Shown piece after piece: positions 48,040 through 58,358 of a DNA stretch of 64,000 nucleotides. Within the stretch, counting starts at the first letter, position 1, and every line of letters begins with the position of its first letter. Below the pieces are notes generated by a model. It did not search any database and was not told where the DNA came from. It saw nothing but the letters and a program-made list of their open reading frames with translations. Source of the stretch: Cyanobacteria bacterium REEB446. Lineage in GTDB: Bacteria > Cyanobacteriota > Vampirovibrionia > LMEP-6097. The translations under genes and the position numbers were made by a program. Location of the stretch: the NCBI GenBank assembly GCA_018970325.1, contig JAGWWP010000001.1, positions 71,889 through 135,888 of the forward strand, written 5' to 3'.

Positions 48040-51000
48040 ATGTCAATTTCCTTTGACAGATGGAAAAATAGTCTAATAGATTTTAGTCGTAGAAATAAAC
48101 TTCTGCACTTTAAGAAAAATTTAGGCCCCTCTGTAAACCTTATAGAATCAGCGGAAGAAGTTTTTAGAAAATTTGTTCTTGAGCAGAAGGATTTAGGTTT
48201 TAAATCTAAGCCGCAGGCAGCTCCGATAGAGAGCATGGATAATGGACTTGGCCTAGAAGCTGAAGATGAAATAGCTTTTGATGAGAGCATCTTCGATATG
48301 GCCAGTATTACTCCTATACTAGATGAAGATACGGCTAATATTTTACTTACAGATAAAGATGATAGAGAGCTTGAATTAGTTTTATCTAGGCTGCGTTCTC
48401 GTTCTAGAGACAGTCTTAGTGATCAGGGCGTGAATATACTTTTTGTCGCTTTAAATTTTTTACACTGGCAGGATAAATCCTCTGATGAAGATTTAGTCTT
48501 TGAATCACCTGTACTGTTAGTGCCGGCTTGTTTGACACGCAAGGGACTCAGTGGTTCTTATCGATTAGAGATTTTACAAGATGAGCTTAGAGTGAATCCT
48601 ACACTAGCTTATAAATTTAAAAGGGATTTTGCTATTGATTTAAGTCCTCTAGAAGATAAGTTAGAAGAGATTATCAGTGAAAGTCTTCCTGTAACTGAGT
48701 TCTTTAGTGAGTTACAGAAAATCTTAGATGTACATGGAGATCTTACTAAATCTTGGAAACTAGTTGATGAGAATTATTTAAGTCTTTTTTCTTTTGCAAA
48801 GCTCTCTATGTATCAGGATTTAGAGAGTAATCAGAAGCTTATAGAAGAGCATCCGATTGTTAAAAGAGTTTCGGGGCATGGATTAAGCTCTACCTCATTT
48901 AGCCTGACGCAGAATTATGCAGATGTTAAGCCAGAAAATATAGATCAGAAATATAAATCTCTAGAGTCTTTTCAGATTTTAGATGCTGACAGCAGCCAGC
49001 AGGCTGCGATTTATAGTGCCAGAGAAGGGCAGAGTTTTGTTTTGCAGGGACCGCCTGGTACTGGAAAATCACAGACTATCGCAAATATAATCTCTGAGTC
49101 ACTTGCTCAAGGTAAGAAAATATTATTCGTTAGTGAAAAGAAAGCGGCTCTTGATGTGGTTTATGAAAGGCTTAAACTCGCTAACCTAGATCAATTTTGT
49201 TTAGATCTTCATGGCTCACAGCAGAGTAAAGCTAGCATTATGCAGAAGCTGGCTAGCTCTAATGAGGAGGTTAAGAAATTAGCTTTAAAAGCTGACCCTG
49301 AGCTATATGTAGAACCATTGGATAGACTAAAAGAAGAATTAGACCAGAATCTAAATGAGTTTCATAAGGTTCGATATCCGGTTAACCTCTCTCTTTATCA
49401 GTTGTATTCTAAGTTGAGTTTAATTAATTGGGATTTAAGAGCTTATCCGCAGCTGGAATTTACTATTAGAAATATCGAAAGAATCGGTGAGAAAGAGCTT
49501 TATGATCTTAGGTTTTTCTTTGAGGATTTCGGTAGAAAGTCTTTTATCATAAATAATTATCATAAATTTATCTGGCGTAATGTTCGTATAGAGCAGATTA
49601 ATTATGAATTAGAAAATGAGATCAGATCTAATCTTATAGAAGCTAAAAGTCTTTCACAGAGATTGTTTCAATTAGCTAGTCCTATTGCTGAAAGATATTT
49701 TAACAGGAAAATAAATTCTTTAAATGAGCTTAAATGGTTAGCTGAAGCGACACGCTTAGCTATAGATTCACCATTCCCGCAGGAGAGCTGGTTATCTAAG
49801 ACAAAGATTAAGGAAATAGAGTCGGTGACTCTTAAGGCTAAAGATAAATATGAAGAATATTATTCTATAAAAGAAAATCTACTCAGTCAGTATAGTAGTG
49901 AATTCTTAAATCTAGATCATTTCGATCTTTTAGCTAAATTTAGGTCTGATTATAGTGATGATAATATTTTCAGGTTTTTAAATATAAATTACTGGAAAGA
50001 TATGAAGCGTATTAAAGAACTCGCTCTGTATGACCAAGTTAAGGGTTTACATTCTTTAATTAGAGATTTAGAACAGGCTGCTGAGTTAGATAAGAAGCAG
50101 GATCAGCTAGCGAAGCAGGATACAGACCTCTCTTATAATCTGGGCAATTTTTACAAAAAATATAATACTAACTGGCAGGAGACTTTAACAGCGATTAACT
50201 GGGTTAAGAAAATCATCGGGAAATTAGAGTTAGATGAATTACCTAAGAATTTAGCTGAAATCTTAGCTGAGAGTGATAATGAAGAAGCTTTTAAAAATTT
50301 TCAAACAGCTGGTCATGAATTCCTGAAAGCTTTTGAATTATTTAAAGGGCATGTGGATTTTTACTATAAGCTTTTCCCAGTCCCGAATGTCGATTTAGAG
50401 AATCTTTCTTTTAAAGAATTTGATGGGCACTTTGATGATCTGATTAAAAACATAGTGCAGATAGAGGACTGGCTTGAGTTTAGAAATCTAAAAAATAGAG
50501 CTATAGATTTAGGTCTAGGTCAGCTTTTTGAAGCTATCGTAAATTCTAATGCTGATGGCGAAGCTTTATATAGCGGGGCTTATAGCGCCGATTTAGGTGT
50601 AAATAATTTTAGTAGCGAGATTTTAGAAAAGGTTTTCTTAAGTAAGTTCTATCAGTCATGGATAGATAAGATAGAGATAGAAAATCCTAATATTCGTAAA
50701 TTTAGTGGCTCTGCTCAGGCACTGCTTACTGAGAAGTTTATAAAATTAGATAAAGATCAGATAGAGAATGTTAGGCGGAAACTCTGTGAGAGGTTAGCTC
50801 TAAATTGGCTTGAATATTATGCTAATCCTATTAATCAGCGTGCTTTAGATATTTTTAATTTAGAAATTAATAAAAAGAAAAGGCATAAGCCGGTTAGAGT
50901 CTTAATTCGTGAGATTCCTAATCTTTTACAAACTTTAAAGCCTTGTTGGATGATGAGTCCACTTTCAGTAAGTCAGCTTTTAAATACTGAAGGAGAGATA

Positions 51001-52251
51001 GATAGTGAGCTTATTGATAAGACTTTTAGATTTGATTTAATTATATTTGATGAAGCCTCACAGATTCGTACTGAGGATGCGATACCTGCGATTTATCGTG
51101 GCAAGCAGCTTATTTTAGCTGGGGATACTAATCAGTTACCACCGACTAATTTCTTTAATTCTTTTGCGAATGAAGAAGATGATGACGATGATACTGAGAA
51201 AAGAAACTTTGAAAGTGTGCTTGATGAGTGTGCAGTATTTTTACCGAAAAAGGATTTAGTCTGGCATTACAGAAGTAAACATGAGGATTTAATTCAATTT
51301 TCAAATCATTATATTTACGATGGCCAGTTAATTACTTTCCCCTCTCCAGTTAAGCAGAGTGAGGAGTTTGGGGTCCATTTTGAATTAGTTCCAGATGGCA
51401 AGTTTGAGAAAGGAGCTAGATTTAATAAGAAAGAGGCTAGAACTGTCGCTGAAGCCATAGTTAATCACTATTCTGGCCCATATAGGCATTATTCTTTAGG
51501 AGTTATCGCCTTTTCTGAAGCGCAGCAGATGGCTATAGAGAGAGAGTTATTAAACGTTCTTAGGAAAGATGCTGAAATTAGTGAAGCCATTATCGCAAAT
51601 GATTTATTTATAAAGAACTTGGAAAATGTTCAGGGTGATGAAAGAGATTTTATTTTCTTTAGCGTAGGCTACGCTCGTGATAAGAAGGGGAATCTTTCTC
51701 ATAATTTCGGACCTTTAAATCGTGAAGGTGGTCACAGAAGGCTAAATGTAGCGATTACTCGTGCGAGAAATAAAATTAAAATCTTTAGCTCAATTAATTC
51801 AGCAGATATAGATTTAAGCAGATCTAATGCTAGAGGGGTGCGAATGCTTAAAGAGTATTTAAAATATGCTGAAACGCAATTCTTAAGTACAGCTAAAGCT
51901 TATTTAAAAACTTCACTTAATGAAAGTGGTGACATACATAAGATAATCGCAAAGGCACTTGAAGCGAAGGGCTTTATAGTAGATCAATTCCTAGGTTCTT
52001 CAGCCTATAAGGTAGATTTGGCAGTCAGGGACAGAGAAAACCCTGAACACTACAGTTTAGGCATAGAACTTGACGGTTACTTCTATAAATCCGCTAAAAG
52101 TATTAGAGATAGAGAGCGTCTTAGAAAGCAGATTATGCAGTCTCTAGGGTGGAATGTTTGTAAAGTCTGGTCTAGAGATTGGGTTAAAAACCCTGATGCT
52201 GAGACAGAGAAGATTTTAAATCAACTAAATTCACACTCGGGTATTATTTAA
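48040..52251 (+). CDS. DUF4011-type superfamily 1 helicase with C-terminal REase/Vsr-like domain (Hhe-like)
   Basis: RWKNSLIDFSRRNKLLHFKKN, LQGPPGTGKSQTIANII, FDEASQIRTEDAIPAIYRGKQLILAGDTNQLPPT, C-terminal GIELDGYFYKSAKSIRDRERLRKQIMQSLGWNVCKVWSRDW. Confidence 0.85.
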   Translation: MSISFDRWKNSLIDFSRRNKLLHFKKNLGPSVNLIESAEEVFRKFVLEQKDLGFKSKPQAAPIESMDNGLGLEAEDEIAFDESIFDMASITPILDEDTANILLTDKDDRELELVLSRLRSRSRDSLSDQGVNILFVALNFLHWQDKSSDEDLVFESPVLLVPACLTRKGLSGSYRLEILQDELRVNPTLAYKFKRDFAIDLSPLEDKLEEIISESLPVTEFFSELQKILDVHGDLTKSWKLVDENYLSLFSFAKLSMYQDLESNQKLIEEHPIVKRVSGHGLSSTSFSLTQNYADVKPENIDQKYKSLESFQILDADSSQQAAIYSAREGQSFVLQGPPGTGKSQTIANIISESLAQGKKILFVSEKKAALDVVYERLKLANLDQFCLDLHGSQQSKASIMQKLASSNEEVKKLALKADPELYVEPLDRLKEELDQNLNEFHKVRYPVNLSLYQLYSKLSLINWDLRAYPQLEFTIRNIERIGEKELYDLRFFFEDFGRKSFIINNYHKFIWRNVRIEQINYELENEIRSNLIEAKSLSQRLFQLASPIAERYFNRKINSLNELKWLAEATRLAIDSPFPQESWLSKTKIKEIESVTLKAKDKYEEYYSIKENLLSQYSSEFLNLDHFDLLAKFRSDYSDDNIFRFLNINYWKDMKRIKELALYDQVKGLHSLIRDLEQAAELDKKQDQLAKQDTDLSYNLGNFYKKYNTNWQETLTAINWVKKIIGKLELDELPKNLAEILAESDNEEAFKNFQTAGHEFLKAFELFKGHVDFYYKLFPVPNVDLENLSFKEFDGHFDDLIKNIVQIEDWLEFRNLKNRAIDLGLGQLFEAIVNSNADGEALYSGAYSADLGVNNFSSEILEKVFLSKFYQSWIDKIEIENPNIRKFSGSAQALLTEKFIKLDKDQIENVRRKLCERLALNWLEYYANPINQRALDIFNLEINKKKRHKPVRVLIREIPNLLQTLKPCWMMSPLSVSQLLNTEGEIDSELIDKTFRFDLIIFDEASQIRTEDAIPAIYRGKQLILAGDTNQLPPTNFFNSFANEEDDDDDTEKRNFESVLDECAVFLPKKDLVWHYRSKHEDLIQFSNHYIYDGQLITFPSPVKQSEEFGVHFELVPDGKFEKGARFNKKEARTVAEAIVNHYSGPYRHYSLGVIAFSEAQQMAIERELLNVLRKDAEISEAIIANDLFIKNLENVQGDERDFIFFSVGYARDKKGNLSHNFGPLNREGGHRRLNVAITRARNKIKIFSSINSADIDLSRSNARGVRMLKEYLKYAETQFLSTAKAYLKTSLNESGDIHKIIAKALEAKGFIVDQFLGSSAYKVDLAVRDRENPEHYSLGIELDGYFYKSAKSIRDRERLRKQIMQSLGWNVCKVWSRDWVKNPDAETEKILNQLNSHSGII

Positions 52252-52304
52252 AGTTCTTATAAAGTTTTAACCTTGGGTATAAGCCTTCTATTGGGATATA
52301 ATTA

Positions 52305-54155
52305 TTGCAAATGGTCACACAAGAAAAGCCTAAAGAAACTCTATCTTCCGTTACTATAAGATTTGTCGGAGATAGTGGTGATGGAATGCAGCTTACAGGT
52401 ACTCAATTCACGAATACCAGTGCTCTTTTCGGAAATGATACCAGTACTTATCCTAATTTCCCTGCTGAGATTAGAGCCCCACAAGGTACACTAGCAGGGG
52501 TTTCTGGCTTCCAGATTCATTTTAGCTCGAATAATATTCACACTGCAGGTGATCACTTAGATGTGCTTGTAGCGATGAATCCAGCTGCTTTTAAAACGAA
52601 TATAAATGATTTAAGGCAGAACGGTATACTCATTATTAATGAAGATGCTTTCAGCGCGAGTAATCTAAAGAAAGCTGGTTTTAAGGAAGACGAAGACGTT
52701 TTCTCTAGATATTTAAATAAATTCAGAATATATAAAGTGCCTATTACGAAGATGACTCTAGGAGCTTTAGACGGCTTAGATATGATGGCTAAGGCTAAAG
52801 AGCGTTGCAAGAATATGTTTGCTTTAGGTCTTACTTACTGGATTTATTCTAGATCTTTAGATCCTACTCTAGAGTGGTTAGAGAGTAAGTTTGGCAAGAA
52901 ACCAGATTTATTTGAATCTAACGTAAGAGCTTTAAAAGCTGGTTATAACTATGGTAATACCACCGAGATATTCCAGAATACTTATGAAGTGCCGAAAGCT
53001 AAAATAGTTCCTGGTGTTTACCGTAACATTACTGGTAACCAAGCTATTTCCCTAGGTTTCGTCGCGGCAAGTGAGCTTGTTGGTAAGACTTTATTTATAG
53101 GTTCTTACCCGATAACACCGGCTACAGAGATACTTCAAGAGCTTTCTATGTATAAAAACTTTGGAGTGAAAACTTTCCAAGCTGAAGACGAAATCGCAGG
53201 GATAGGATCTGCTATAGGAGCTGCTTTCGCTGGGCAGTTAGCTATTACTACGACTTCTGGTCCTGGTATCGCTCTTAAGTCTGAGTTTATGAACTTAGCG
53301 GTTATAACAGAGCTTCCTGTGGTTATTGCTGATATTCAGCGTGGTGGCCCTTCTACTGGCTTACCTACGAAAACTGAACAGACAGATTTACTTCAAGTCC
53401 TCTATGGAAGAAATGGTGAAAGCCCTATTCCAGTGGTGGCTGCTCGTAGTCCATCTGACTGCTTCTTAGCTGCTATTGAGGCTTGTAGAATAGCTATAGA
53501 ATATATGACACCAGTAGTGATACTGAGTGATACGCAGATAGCTATCGGTTCAGAGCCGTGGAAGTTGCCAGATTTAGAGACTCTTAAGCCGATTCATACG
53601 AGAATTCATGAAGATATAGATACATTCGCTCCATATAGGCGTAATGATGATTTAGCTAGGCAGTGGGCTCTCCCTGGAACACCTGGCTGTGAGCATACTA
53701 TAGGTGGCTTAGAGAAAGAAAATATTACAGGTAAAGTGAATCTTAGTGCTGAAGTCCATGAAGAGATGGTTAAAATCAGAGCAGCGAAGGTTAAAGGTAT
53801 CGCTGATAAACTTCCGCCATTAGAGGTTTATGGTGAGCAGTCTGGAGATTTACTTTTCTTAGGCTGGGGTAGTACTTACGGTGCTATAAGAACTGCTGCT
53901 GATGAGCTTCTTGCAAGTGGCTATAAAGTTGGTCAAGTGCATTTAAGACATATCAATCCTTTACCTAATGATCTAGGAGAGATTTTCAGTAGATTTAAAC
54001 ATATAGTAGTTCCAGAACTGAATTCAGGTCAGCTTTTAATGATATTAAGAGCTAAATTCTTGATAGATATCAAGGGTATTAATCAGGTTAATACTAAGCC
54101 GTTCGCAGTTTCAGATCTAGTTAGTAGAGCTAAAGAGCTTATAGGAGATAAATAA
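52305..54155 (+). CDS. korA: 2-oxoacid:ferredoxin oxidoreductase gamma-alpha fusion subunit (second copy)
   Basis: VRFVGDSGDGMQLTG, FPAEIRAPQGTLAGVSGFQIH, SYPITPATEILQEL, QRGGPSTGLPTKTEQTDL. Confidence 0.92.
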   Translation: MQMVTQEKPKETLSSVTIRFVGDSGDGMQLTGTQFTNTSALFGNDTSTYPNFPAEIRAPQGTLAGVSGFQIHFSSNNIHTAGDHLDVLVAMNPAAFKTNINDLRQNGILIINEDAFSASNLKKAGFKEDEDVFSRYLNKFRIYKVPITKMTLGALDGLDMMAKAKERCKNMFALGLTYWIYSRSLDPTLEWLESKFGKKPDLFESNVRALKAGYNYGNTTEIFQNTYEVPKAKIVPGVYRNITGNQAISLGFVAASELVGKTLFIGSYPITPATEILQELSMYKNFGVKTFQAEDEIAGIGSAIGAAFAGQLAITTTSGPGIALKSEFMNLAVITELPVVIADIQRGGPSTGLPTKTEQTDLLQVLYGRNGESPIPVVAARSPSDCFLAAIEACRIAIEYMTPVVILSDTQIAIGSEPWKLPDLETLKPIHTRIHEDIDTFAPYRRNDDLARQWALPGTPGCEHTIGGLEKENITGKVNLSAEVHEEMVKIRAAKVKGIADKLPPLEVYGEQSGDLLFLGWGSTYGAIRTAADELLASGYKVGQVHLRHINPLPNDLGEIFSRFKHIVVPELNSGQLLMILRAKFLIDIKGINQVNTKPFAVSDLVSRAKELIGDK

Positions 54156-54156
54156 G

Positions 54157-55224
54157 ATGACTCAGACTCAAGAGTTAACTAAAGCGGATTTCGTTAGTGA
54201 AGGTGATGTTAAATGGTGTCCAGGTTGTGGAGATTATGCGATTCTATCTTCAGTTCAGACAGTGCTTCCTACTCTAGGTATACCTAAAGAAAAATTCTGT
54301 TTCGTTTCTGGTATAGGCTGCTCTAGCCGTTTCCCATATTATATGGATACTTATGGTTTTCATACTATTCATGGACGTGCTCCTACAGTAGCTTCTGGTG
54401 TTAAAATGGCTAATCCAGACTTGTCTGTTTGGGTAGTTACTGGTGATGGAGATGGTCTTAGCATCGGTGCTAATCATACAGTGCACATGATCAGAAGAAA
54501 TATGGATCTTAAGGTCCTACTGTTTAATAACAGAATTTATGGTCTTACTAAAGGTCAGTATTCACCGACATCTGAGAAGGGGAAAGTGACTAAGACTTCT
54601 GTCTATGGTTCTATTGATAATCCTTTAAACCCTGTAGCTTTCGCTATCGCTTCTGGTGCGACTTTCGCTGCTAGAACTAATGCTGCTAATCCTAAGCACA
54701 TGCAAGAGATTCTAAAAGCTGCTGCTGATCATAAAGGTACTGCTTTCGTGGAGATACTTCAGAACTGTAATATCTTTAATGATGGTGCTTTCGCTAAGTA
54801 TTTAGATAAAGAAACTAAGGCAGAAGAGAATCTCATTTTAGAAGAAGGAAAGCCACTATTATTTAATAACGATACTCAAGGTATAGTTATGAGCTTGGAA
54901 GGTTCTCACCCAAGGTTAATAGTAGAGGAAGTTAATACTACTGATACTTCTGTGTCAATAACTGGAAAAAAATTCCTAGTACATGACCCGAAGAATGAAG
55001 ATCACACACTTTCTTATTTAATCAGTCAGTTAGGTGTTAGTCTAGAAGGCACTCCTACTGCTATGGGTGTTTTAAGAGCGGTTAGAAAGCCTACTTACGA
55101 TGAGGTTCTTTATGAACAGGAAGCTCAGGCTAAGGCGCAAAGAGGTGTAGGTATTCTTAAAAAACTTATTTATTCTAGTGATACTTGGACTGTTACTGAA
55201 GAGTCTCAGGCTGCTGGGGTTTAG
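54157..55224 (+). CDS. korB: 2-oxoacid:ferredoxin oxidoreductase beta subunit (second copy)
   Basis: KWCPGCGDYAILSSVQ, GIGCSSRFPYYMDTYGFHTIHGRA, VVTGDGDGLSIG. Confidence 0.93.
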   Translation: MTQTQELTKADFVSEGDVKWCPGCGDYAILSSVQTVLPTLGIPKEKFCFVSGIGCSSRFPYYMDTYGFHTIHGRAPTVASGVKMANPDLSVWVVTGDGDGLSIGANHTVHMIRRNMDLKVLLFNNRIYGLTKGQYSPTSEKGKVTKTSVYGSIDNPLNPVAFAIASGATFAARTNAANPKHMQEILKAAADHKGTAFVEILQNCNIFNDGAFAKYLDKETKAEENLILEEGKPLLFNNDTQGIVMSLEGSHPRLIVEEVNTTDTSVSITGKKFLVHDPKNEDHTLSYLISQLGVSLEGTPTAMGVLRAVRKPTYDEVLYEQEAQAKAQRGVGILKKLIYSSDTWTVTEESQAAGV

Positions 55225-55326
55225 GTTAACTGCTCTTCTCGGTTGATAATTAGTTGAAATCCTGTCGATATTTTATTAATAGGATTTTTAATCTATACTT
55301 AATTCAAATAGGCTAGGTGTGAGACT

Positions 55327-55518
55327 ATGAGTAAGGCGAATAATTCTAATAAGGTTGCTAGGGAGAAAATTAAAAAAGAACTAGCATCTTATAAACTTCG
55401 TTCAAAAGATAATAAATATTTTATTGAAAATTTTGAGGCTGTAATGGGTCCTAAGCTTATCATTTCTTCTTTGAATATTCCTGCTAATCATAAAGATTTG
55501 ATTGCTGGCTCACACTGA
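55327..55518 (+). CDS. Small hypothetical protein upstream of the KAP NTPase
   Basis: 63 aa ORF, 6 nt gap to next gene. Confidence 0.45.
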   Translation: MSKANNSNKVAREKIKKELASYKLRSKDNKYFIENFEAVMGPKLIISSLNIPANHKDLIAGSH

Positions 55519-55524
55519 GCCATT

Positions 55525-58068
55525 ATGAAAAAGTGGATTGTCGATTTTTTTAAAAATTTCTTTATCGCCTCTTTGGCTTTAGCTTTAGCGTGTGAGCTTT
55601 TAAATTTATCTTTTAAGCCTATAAAAAAGAGTGGGTCAGATTTTTTAATATTATTCAATAATATTTATTTCGGGTATTTTTTATTAGCGGCTTTCACCTT
55701 CTATATTGTTCTCTTGGCTCGCAGTAAAAAGCTTTCTGAGAGTAAATTCTGGGGTTTGGGTGCCGCTATCACCTTAATAGCATGTTTTAATCAGGACTTT
55801 TTTCAGTCAATAGGAATCCTCTCAGGTAAGGATTATCAGATAGATATTAAGTTTCCTGTACTTTTTGTGTTGATATGGCTTATTCCTTCAGTGTTTGAAG
55901 CTCTTTCTAGGAGAGAAGAGTTTAAAAAGAAATCAAAAGAAGAGAAACCTGAGAATTCTGCTGTCACGGATAAGTTTGGGCGAAAGGCTTTTGCTCGAAA
56001 ATTTTTAGAACCTATTCTTGAAGATCAGTCTAGTAATCACTTAGATGAGTTTAATAGAGTTTTTGGTCTTCAAGCTCCGTGGGGTACTGGTAAAACTACT
56101 ACTCTAGGTTATATAAAAGAGATTTTATTAGATAAAGAGCGTGAAAAAATTATTCTTATAGAATTTAACCCTTGGTACTGCAACGATGAAACTCAGGTGG
56201 CTGCTGAATTTTTAGCTCTTCTGATGGCGAAACTAGAAGAGAGATTTCCGTTAAAAGCTTTTAGCCTAGAGCGGGAAATAACTGTTTATAAGAAGCTTTT
56301 ATCTAATCAGTATCAGTCTTGGTTGGATATCTTGTCTCCACGAGACGAAGCTCGTAAAAATGAATTCGAGAAAATAAATAACTTATTAGAGGATTTAACT
56401 AAAGGAGAAAAAATAAAAATCTCAGTTTTTATTGATGATTTAGATAGATTGGAAACTGCTTTATGTTTGAAGACTTTACAGTTAATAAGGCAGCTAGCTG
56501 CTTTTCGCAATATTAAATTTATAGTGACTTATGATAAGGCTCATCTAATGATGATGATTAGCAAGGAAGCTTTTAATACGAAATATTTAGATAAAATATT
56601 TCCTAATGAAACTTTATTGCCTCAGATTCCTAAAGAGCATCTGGCTGATTGGTTTTTTGAGAAATTAGAACCTGTTCTTACTGAGGATGACAGGGAGATT
56701 TTAAAAAGAAGATCGAGTTATTTTGTTGAACGAGAACCTTTGGTGGGTGAAGAAGCTCTCCAATCTATTGATAGTTTATTTCATACAGAGCTAAATAGTT
56801 TTAGGGATGTGGAGAAGCTTTTAAATGATTTTAAAAATACTTATCAATTTATTAAAGATGATGTTTTCTTATGGAATTTACTAATATTAGAATTGCTTAA
56901 ACTTAATCATCCTCAGATTTATTCTAAATTAACTGAGTTTATAGAAATCACTAAGTACCAAGGGGAGAAGGGGATTTATGTTTTAAAACATGATTATGAA
57001 AATAATTTAAGTGATGATCAAGAAGAGAGACGGCGACAAAAGGCTTTATTAGAATATTTATTTGCTAAGAATAAACAACATGTTCAGGATCTTAATTTAA
57101 GTCAATACCAAAAATTATTACACTCAATCTCTCAATTAGATTACCATGACTTATATTTTAGTCATGGATTTGTTCCAGATAGTTCGAAGCTTAGACCTAG
57201 TGAATTTAAACGCATTCTAATGTATGGTGAAGATCTGTCCAAAGCTCCAGACGTAAAGGTTTTGTTAGATGATGAGAGTAAATTAAAATCGTTATTTAAT
57301 CTTTTAGAGGCTAAAGAAATAGCTCCTATTAATAAATATTACTCAGGCATTCTTGAAATGTTTCTTCTATTTAGTACTAAAGTTAATGAGTCCCGTTATA
57401 TAGAAGCTATCGCCAAATCTTTAATTTCTCGCTTGGTGGAAGATGATCTAAGTAAATATGAAAATAAATTTTTATCTCTTAAGCATAGACTGAGCAAGGG
57501 TTATAGAAGTTTAAATCCATTATTTATAATCTATTTTATTAAACATTGTAATGGGATTTATGTAGCCCCACATGGTTTCGGTCTTCGCCAAGAAAAACTT
57601 AAAAGCATCTTTCAAGATCAAGAGATGGGACTAAATGACGCTCTAGCAGATCAAGATATAGACACGTTACTGGATAACGTTCTAGAAGATTATTTAAAAA
57701 ATAAATTAGATCAATATGATTCTAAGTATTTAGATCATTTTGTCGCTGTTTGGTTAGAAATTTTTCCAGATAAATTAAGCTTATTTAAAAAATTAGCCGC
57801 AGATAAAGAGGCTTTTAAAAGATTCCTAGAAGTCTCTATTGCTGCTAGAGATAAGCCAAATAAACAGAGATGGCTGCCAGATTATTTAAGAAAGATTTTT
57901 AGTGAAAATGGCGGCGAGACTTTGTCACTATTTTTAGAACCCTGGCAGGGAGAGGCTTTTGCTCAGGAATATAAAAAGTTTGTAGAAGAATTTTTAAAAT
58001 CAGGGGAGGAGGCTATAGACTTTGATTTCCAAGAACTTCAGATTAGAATTTTAGAATCGCGTGAATAG
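55525..58068 (+). CDS. KAP-family P-loop NTPase with N-terminal TM helices (Tmn-like)
   Basis: N-terminal hydrophobic helices, APWGTGKTTTLGYIKE, IEFNPWYCNDETQVAAEFLALL, ISVFIDDLDRLE. Confidence 0.85.
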   Translation: MKKWIVDFFKNFFIASLALALACELLNLSFKPIKKSGSDFLILFNNIYFGYFLLAAFTFYIVLLARSKKLSESKFWGLGAAITLIACFNQDFFQSIGILSGKDYQIDIKFPVLFVLIWLIPSVFEALSRREEFKKKSKEEKPENSAVTDKFGRKAFARKFLEPILEDQSSNHLDEFNRVFGLQAPWGTGKTTTLGYIKEILLDKEREKIILIEFNPWYCNDETQVAAEFLALLMAKLEERFPLKAFSLEREITVYKKLLSNQYQSWLDILSPRDEARKNEFEKINNLLEDLTKGEKIKISVFIDDLDRLETALCLKTLQLIRQLAAFRNIKFIVTYDKAHLMMMISKEAFNTKYLDKIFPNETLLPQIPKEHLADWFFEKLEPVLTEDDREILKRRSSYFVEREPLVGEEALQSIDSLFHTELNSFRDVEKLLNDFKNTYQFIKDDVFLWNLLILELLKLNHPQIYSKLTEFIEITKYQGEKGIYVLKHDYENNLSDDQEERRRQKALLEYLFAKNKQHVQDLNLSQYQKLLHSISQLDYHDLYFSHGFVPDSSKLRPSEFKRILMYGEDLSKAPDVKVLLDDESKLKSLFNLLEAKEIAPINKYYSGILEMFLLFSTKVNESRYIEAIAKSLISRLVEDDLSKYENKFLSLKHRLSKGYRSLNPLFIIYFIKHCNGIYVAPHGFGLRQEKLKSIFQDQEMGLNDALADQDIDTLLDNVLEDYLKNKLDQYDSKYLDHFVAVWLEIFPDKLSLFKKLAADKEAFKRFLEVSIAARDKPNKQRWLPDYLRKIFSENGGETLSLFLEPWQGEAFAQEYKKFVEEFLKSGEEAIDFDFQELQIRILESRE

Positions 58069-58114
58069 ATTTTAACTTTCCGCAGTTAAATCTATTCTTA
58101 GATTTTAGTTAGGG

Positions 58115-58330
58115 CTAAGCCTTATCATCATTAGGCTTCACAGCATTCTCTGTTTCAGAATCAGTAGCTTTTTTAAACTCTTCGCCAGCCTCTTCTATGC
58201 CTTTTTTAAAGCTTTTAAGCCCTTTACCAAGGTTTTTACCTAATTCAGGAAGTTTTTTAGGGCCAAATATAATTAAAGCCACGAAAAGGATGACTATTAA
58301 CTCTGGAAGACCTAGACCAAAAGGTAGCAT
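58115..58330 (-). CDS. tatA: Sec-independent translocase TatA/TatE
   Basis: [40 protein letters not shown]. Confidence 0.93.
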   Translation of the reverse strand: MLPFGLGLPELIVILFVALIIFGPKKLPELGKNLGKGLKSFKKGIEEAGEEFKKATDSETENAVKPNDDKA

Positions 58331-58358
58331 ACAAGACTAAATATACTACATTAATACG

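Noticed and set aside
47825-48290. Minus-strand ORFs over rpsP and the DUF4011 helicase start
   Set aside because: Antisense to strongly supported genes; low-complexity Ala/Ser-rich translations.
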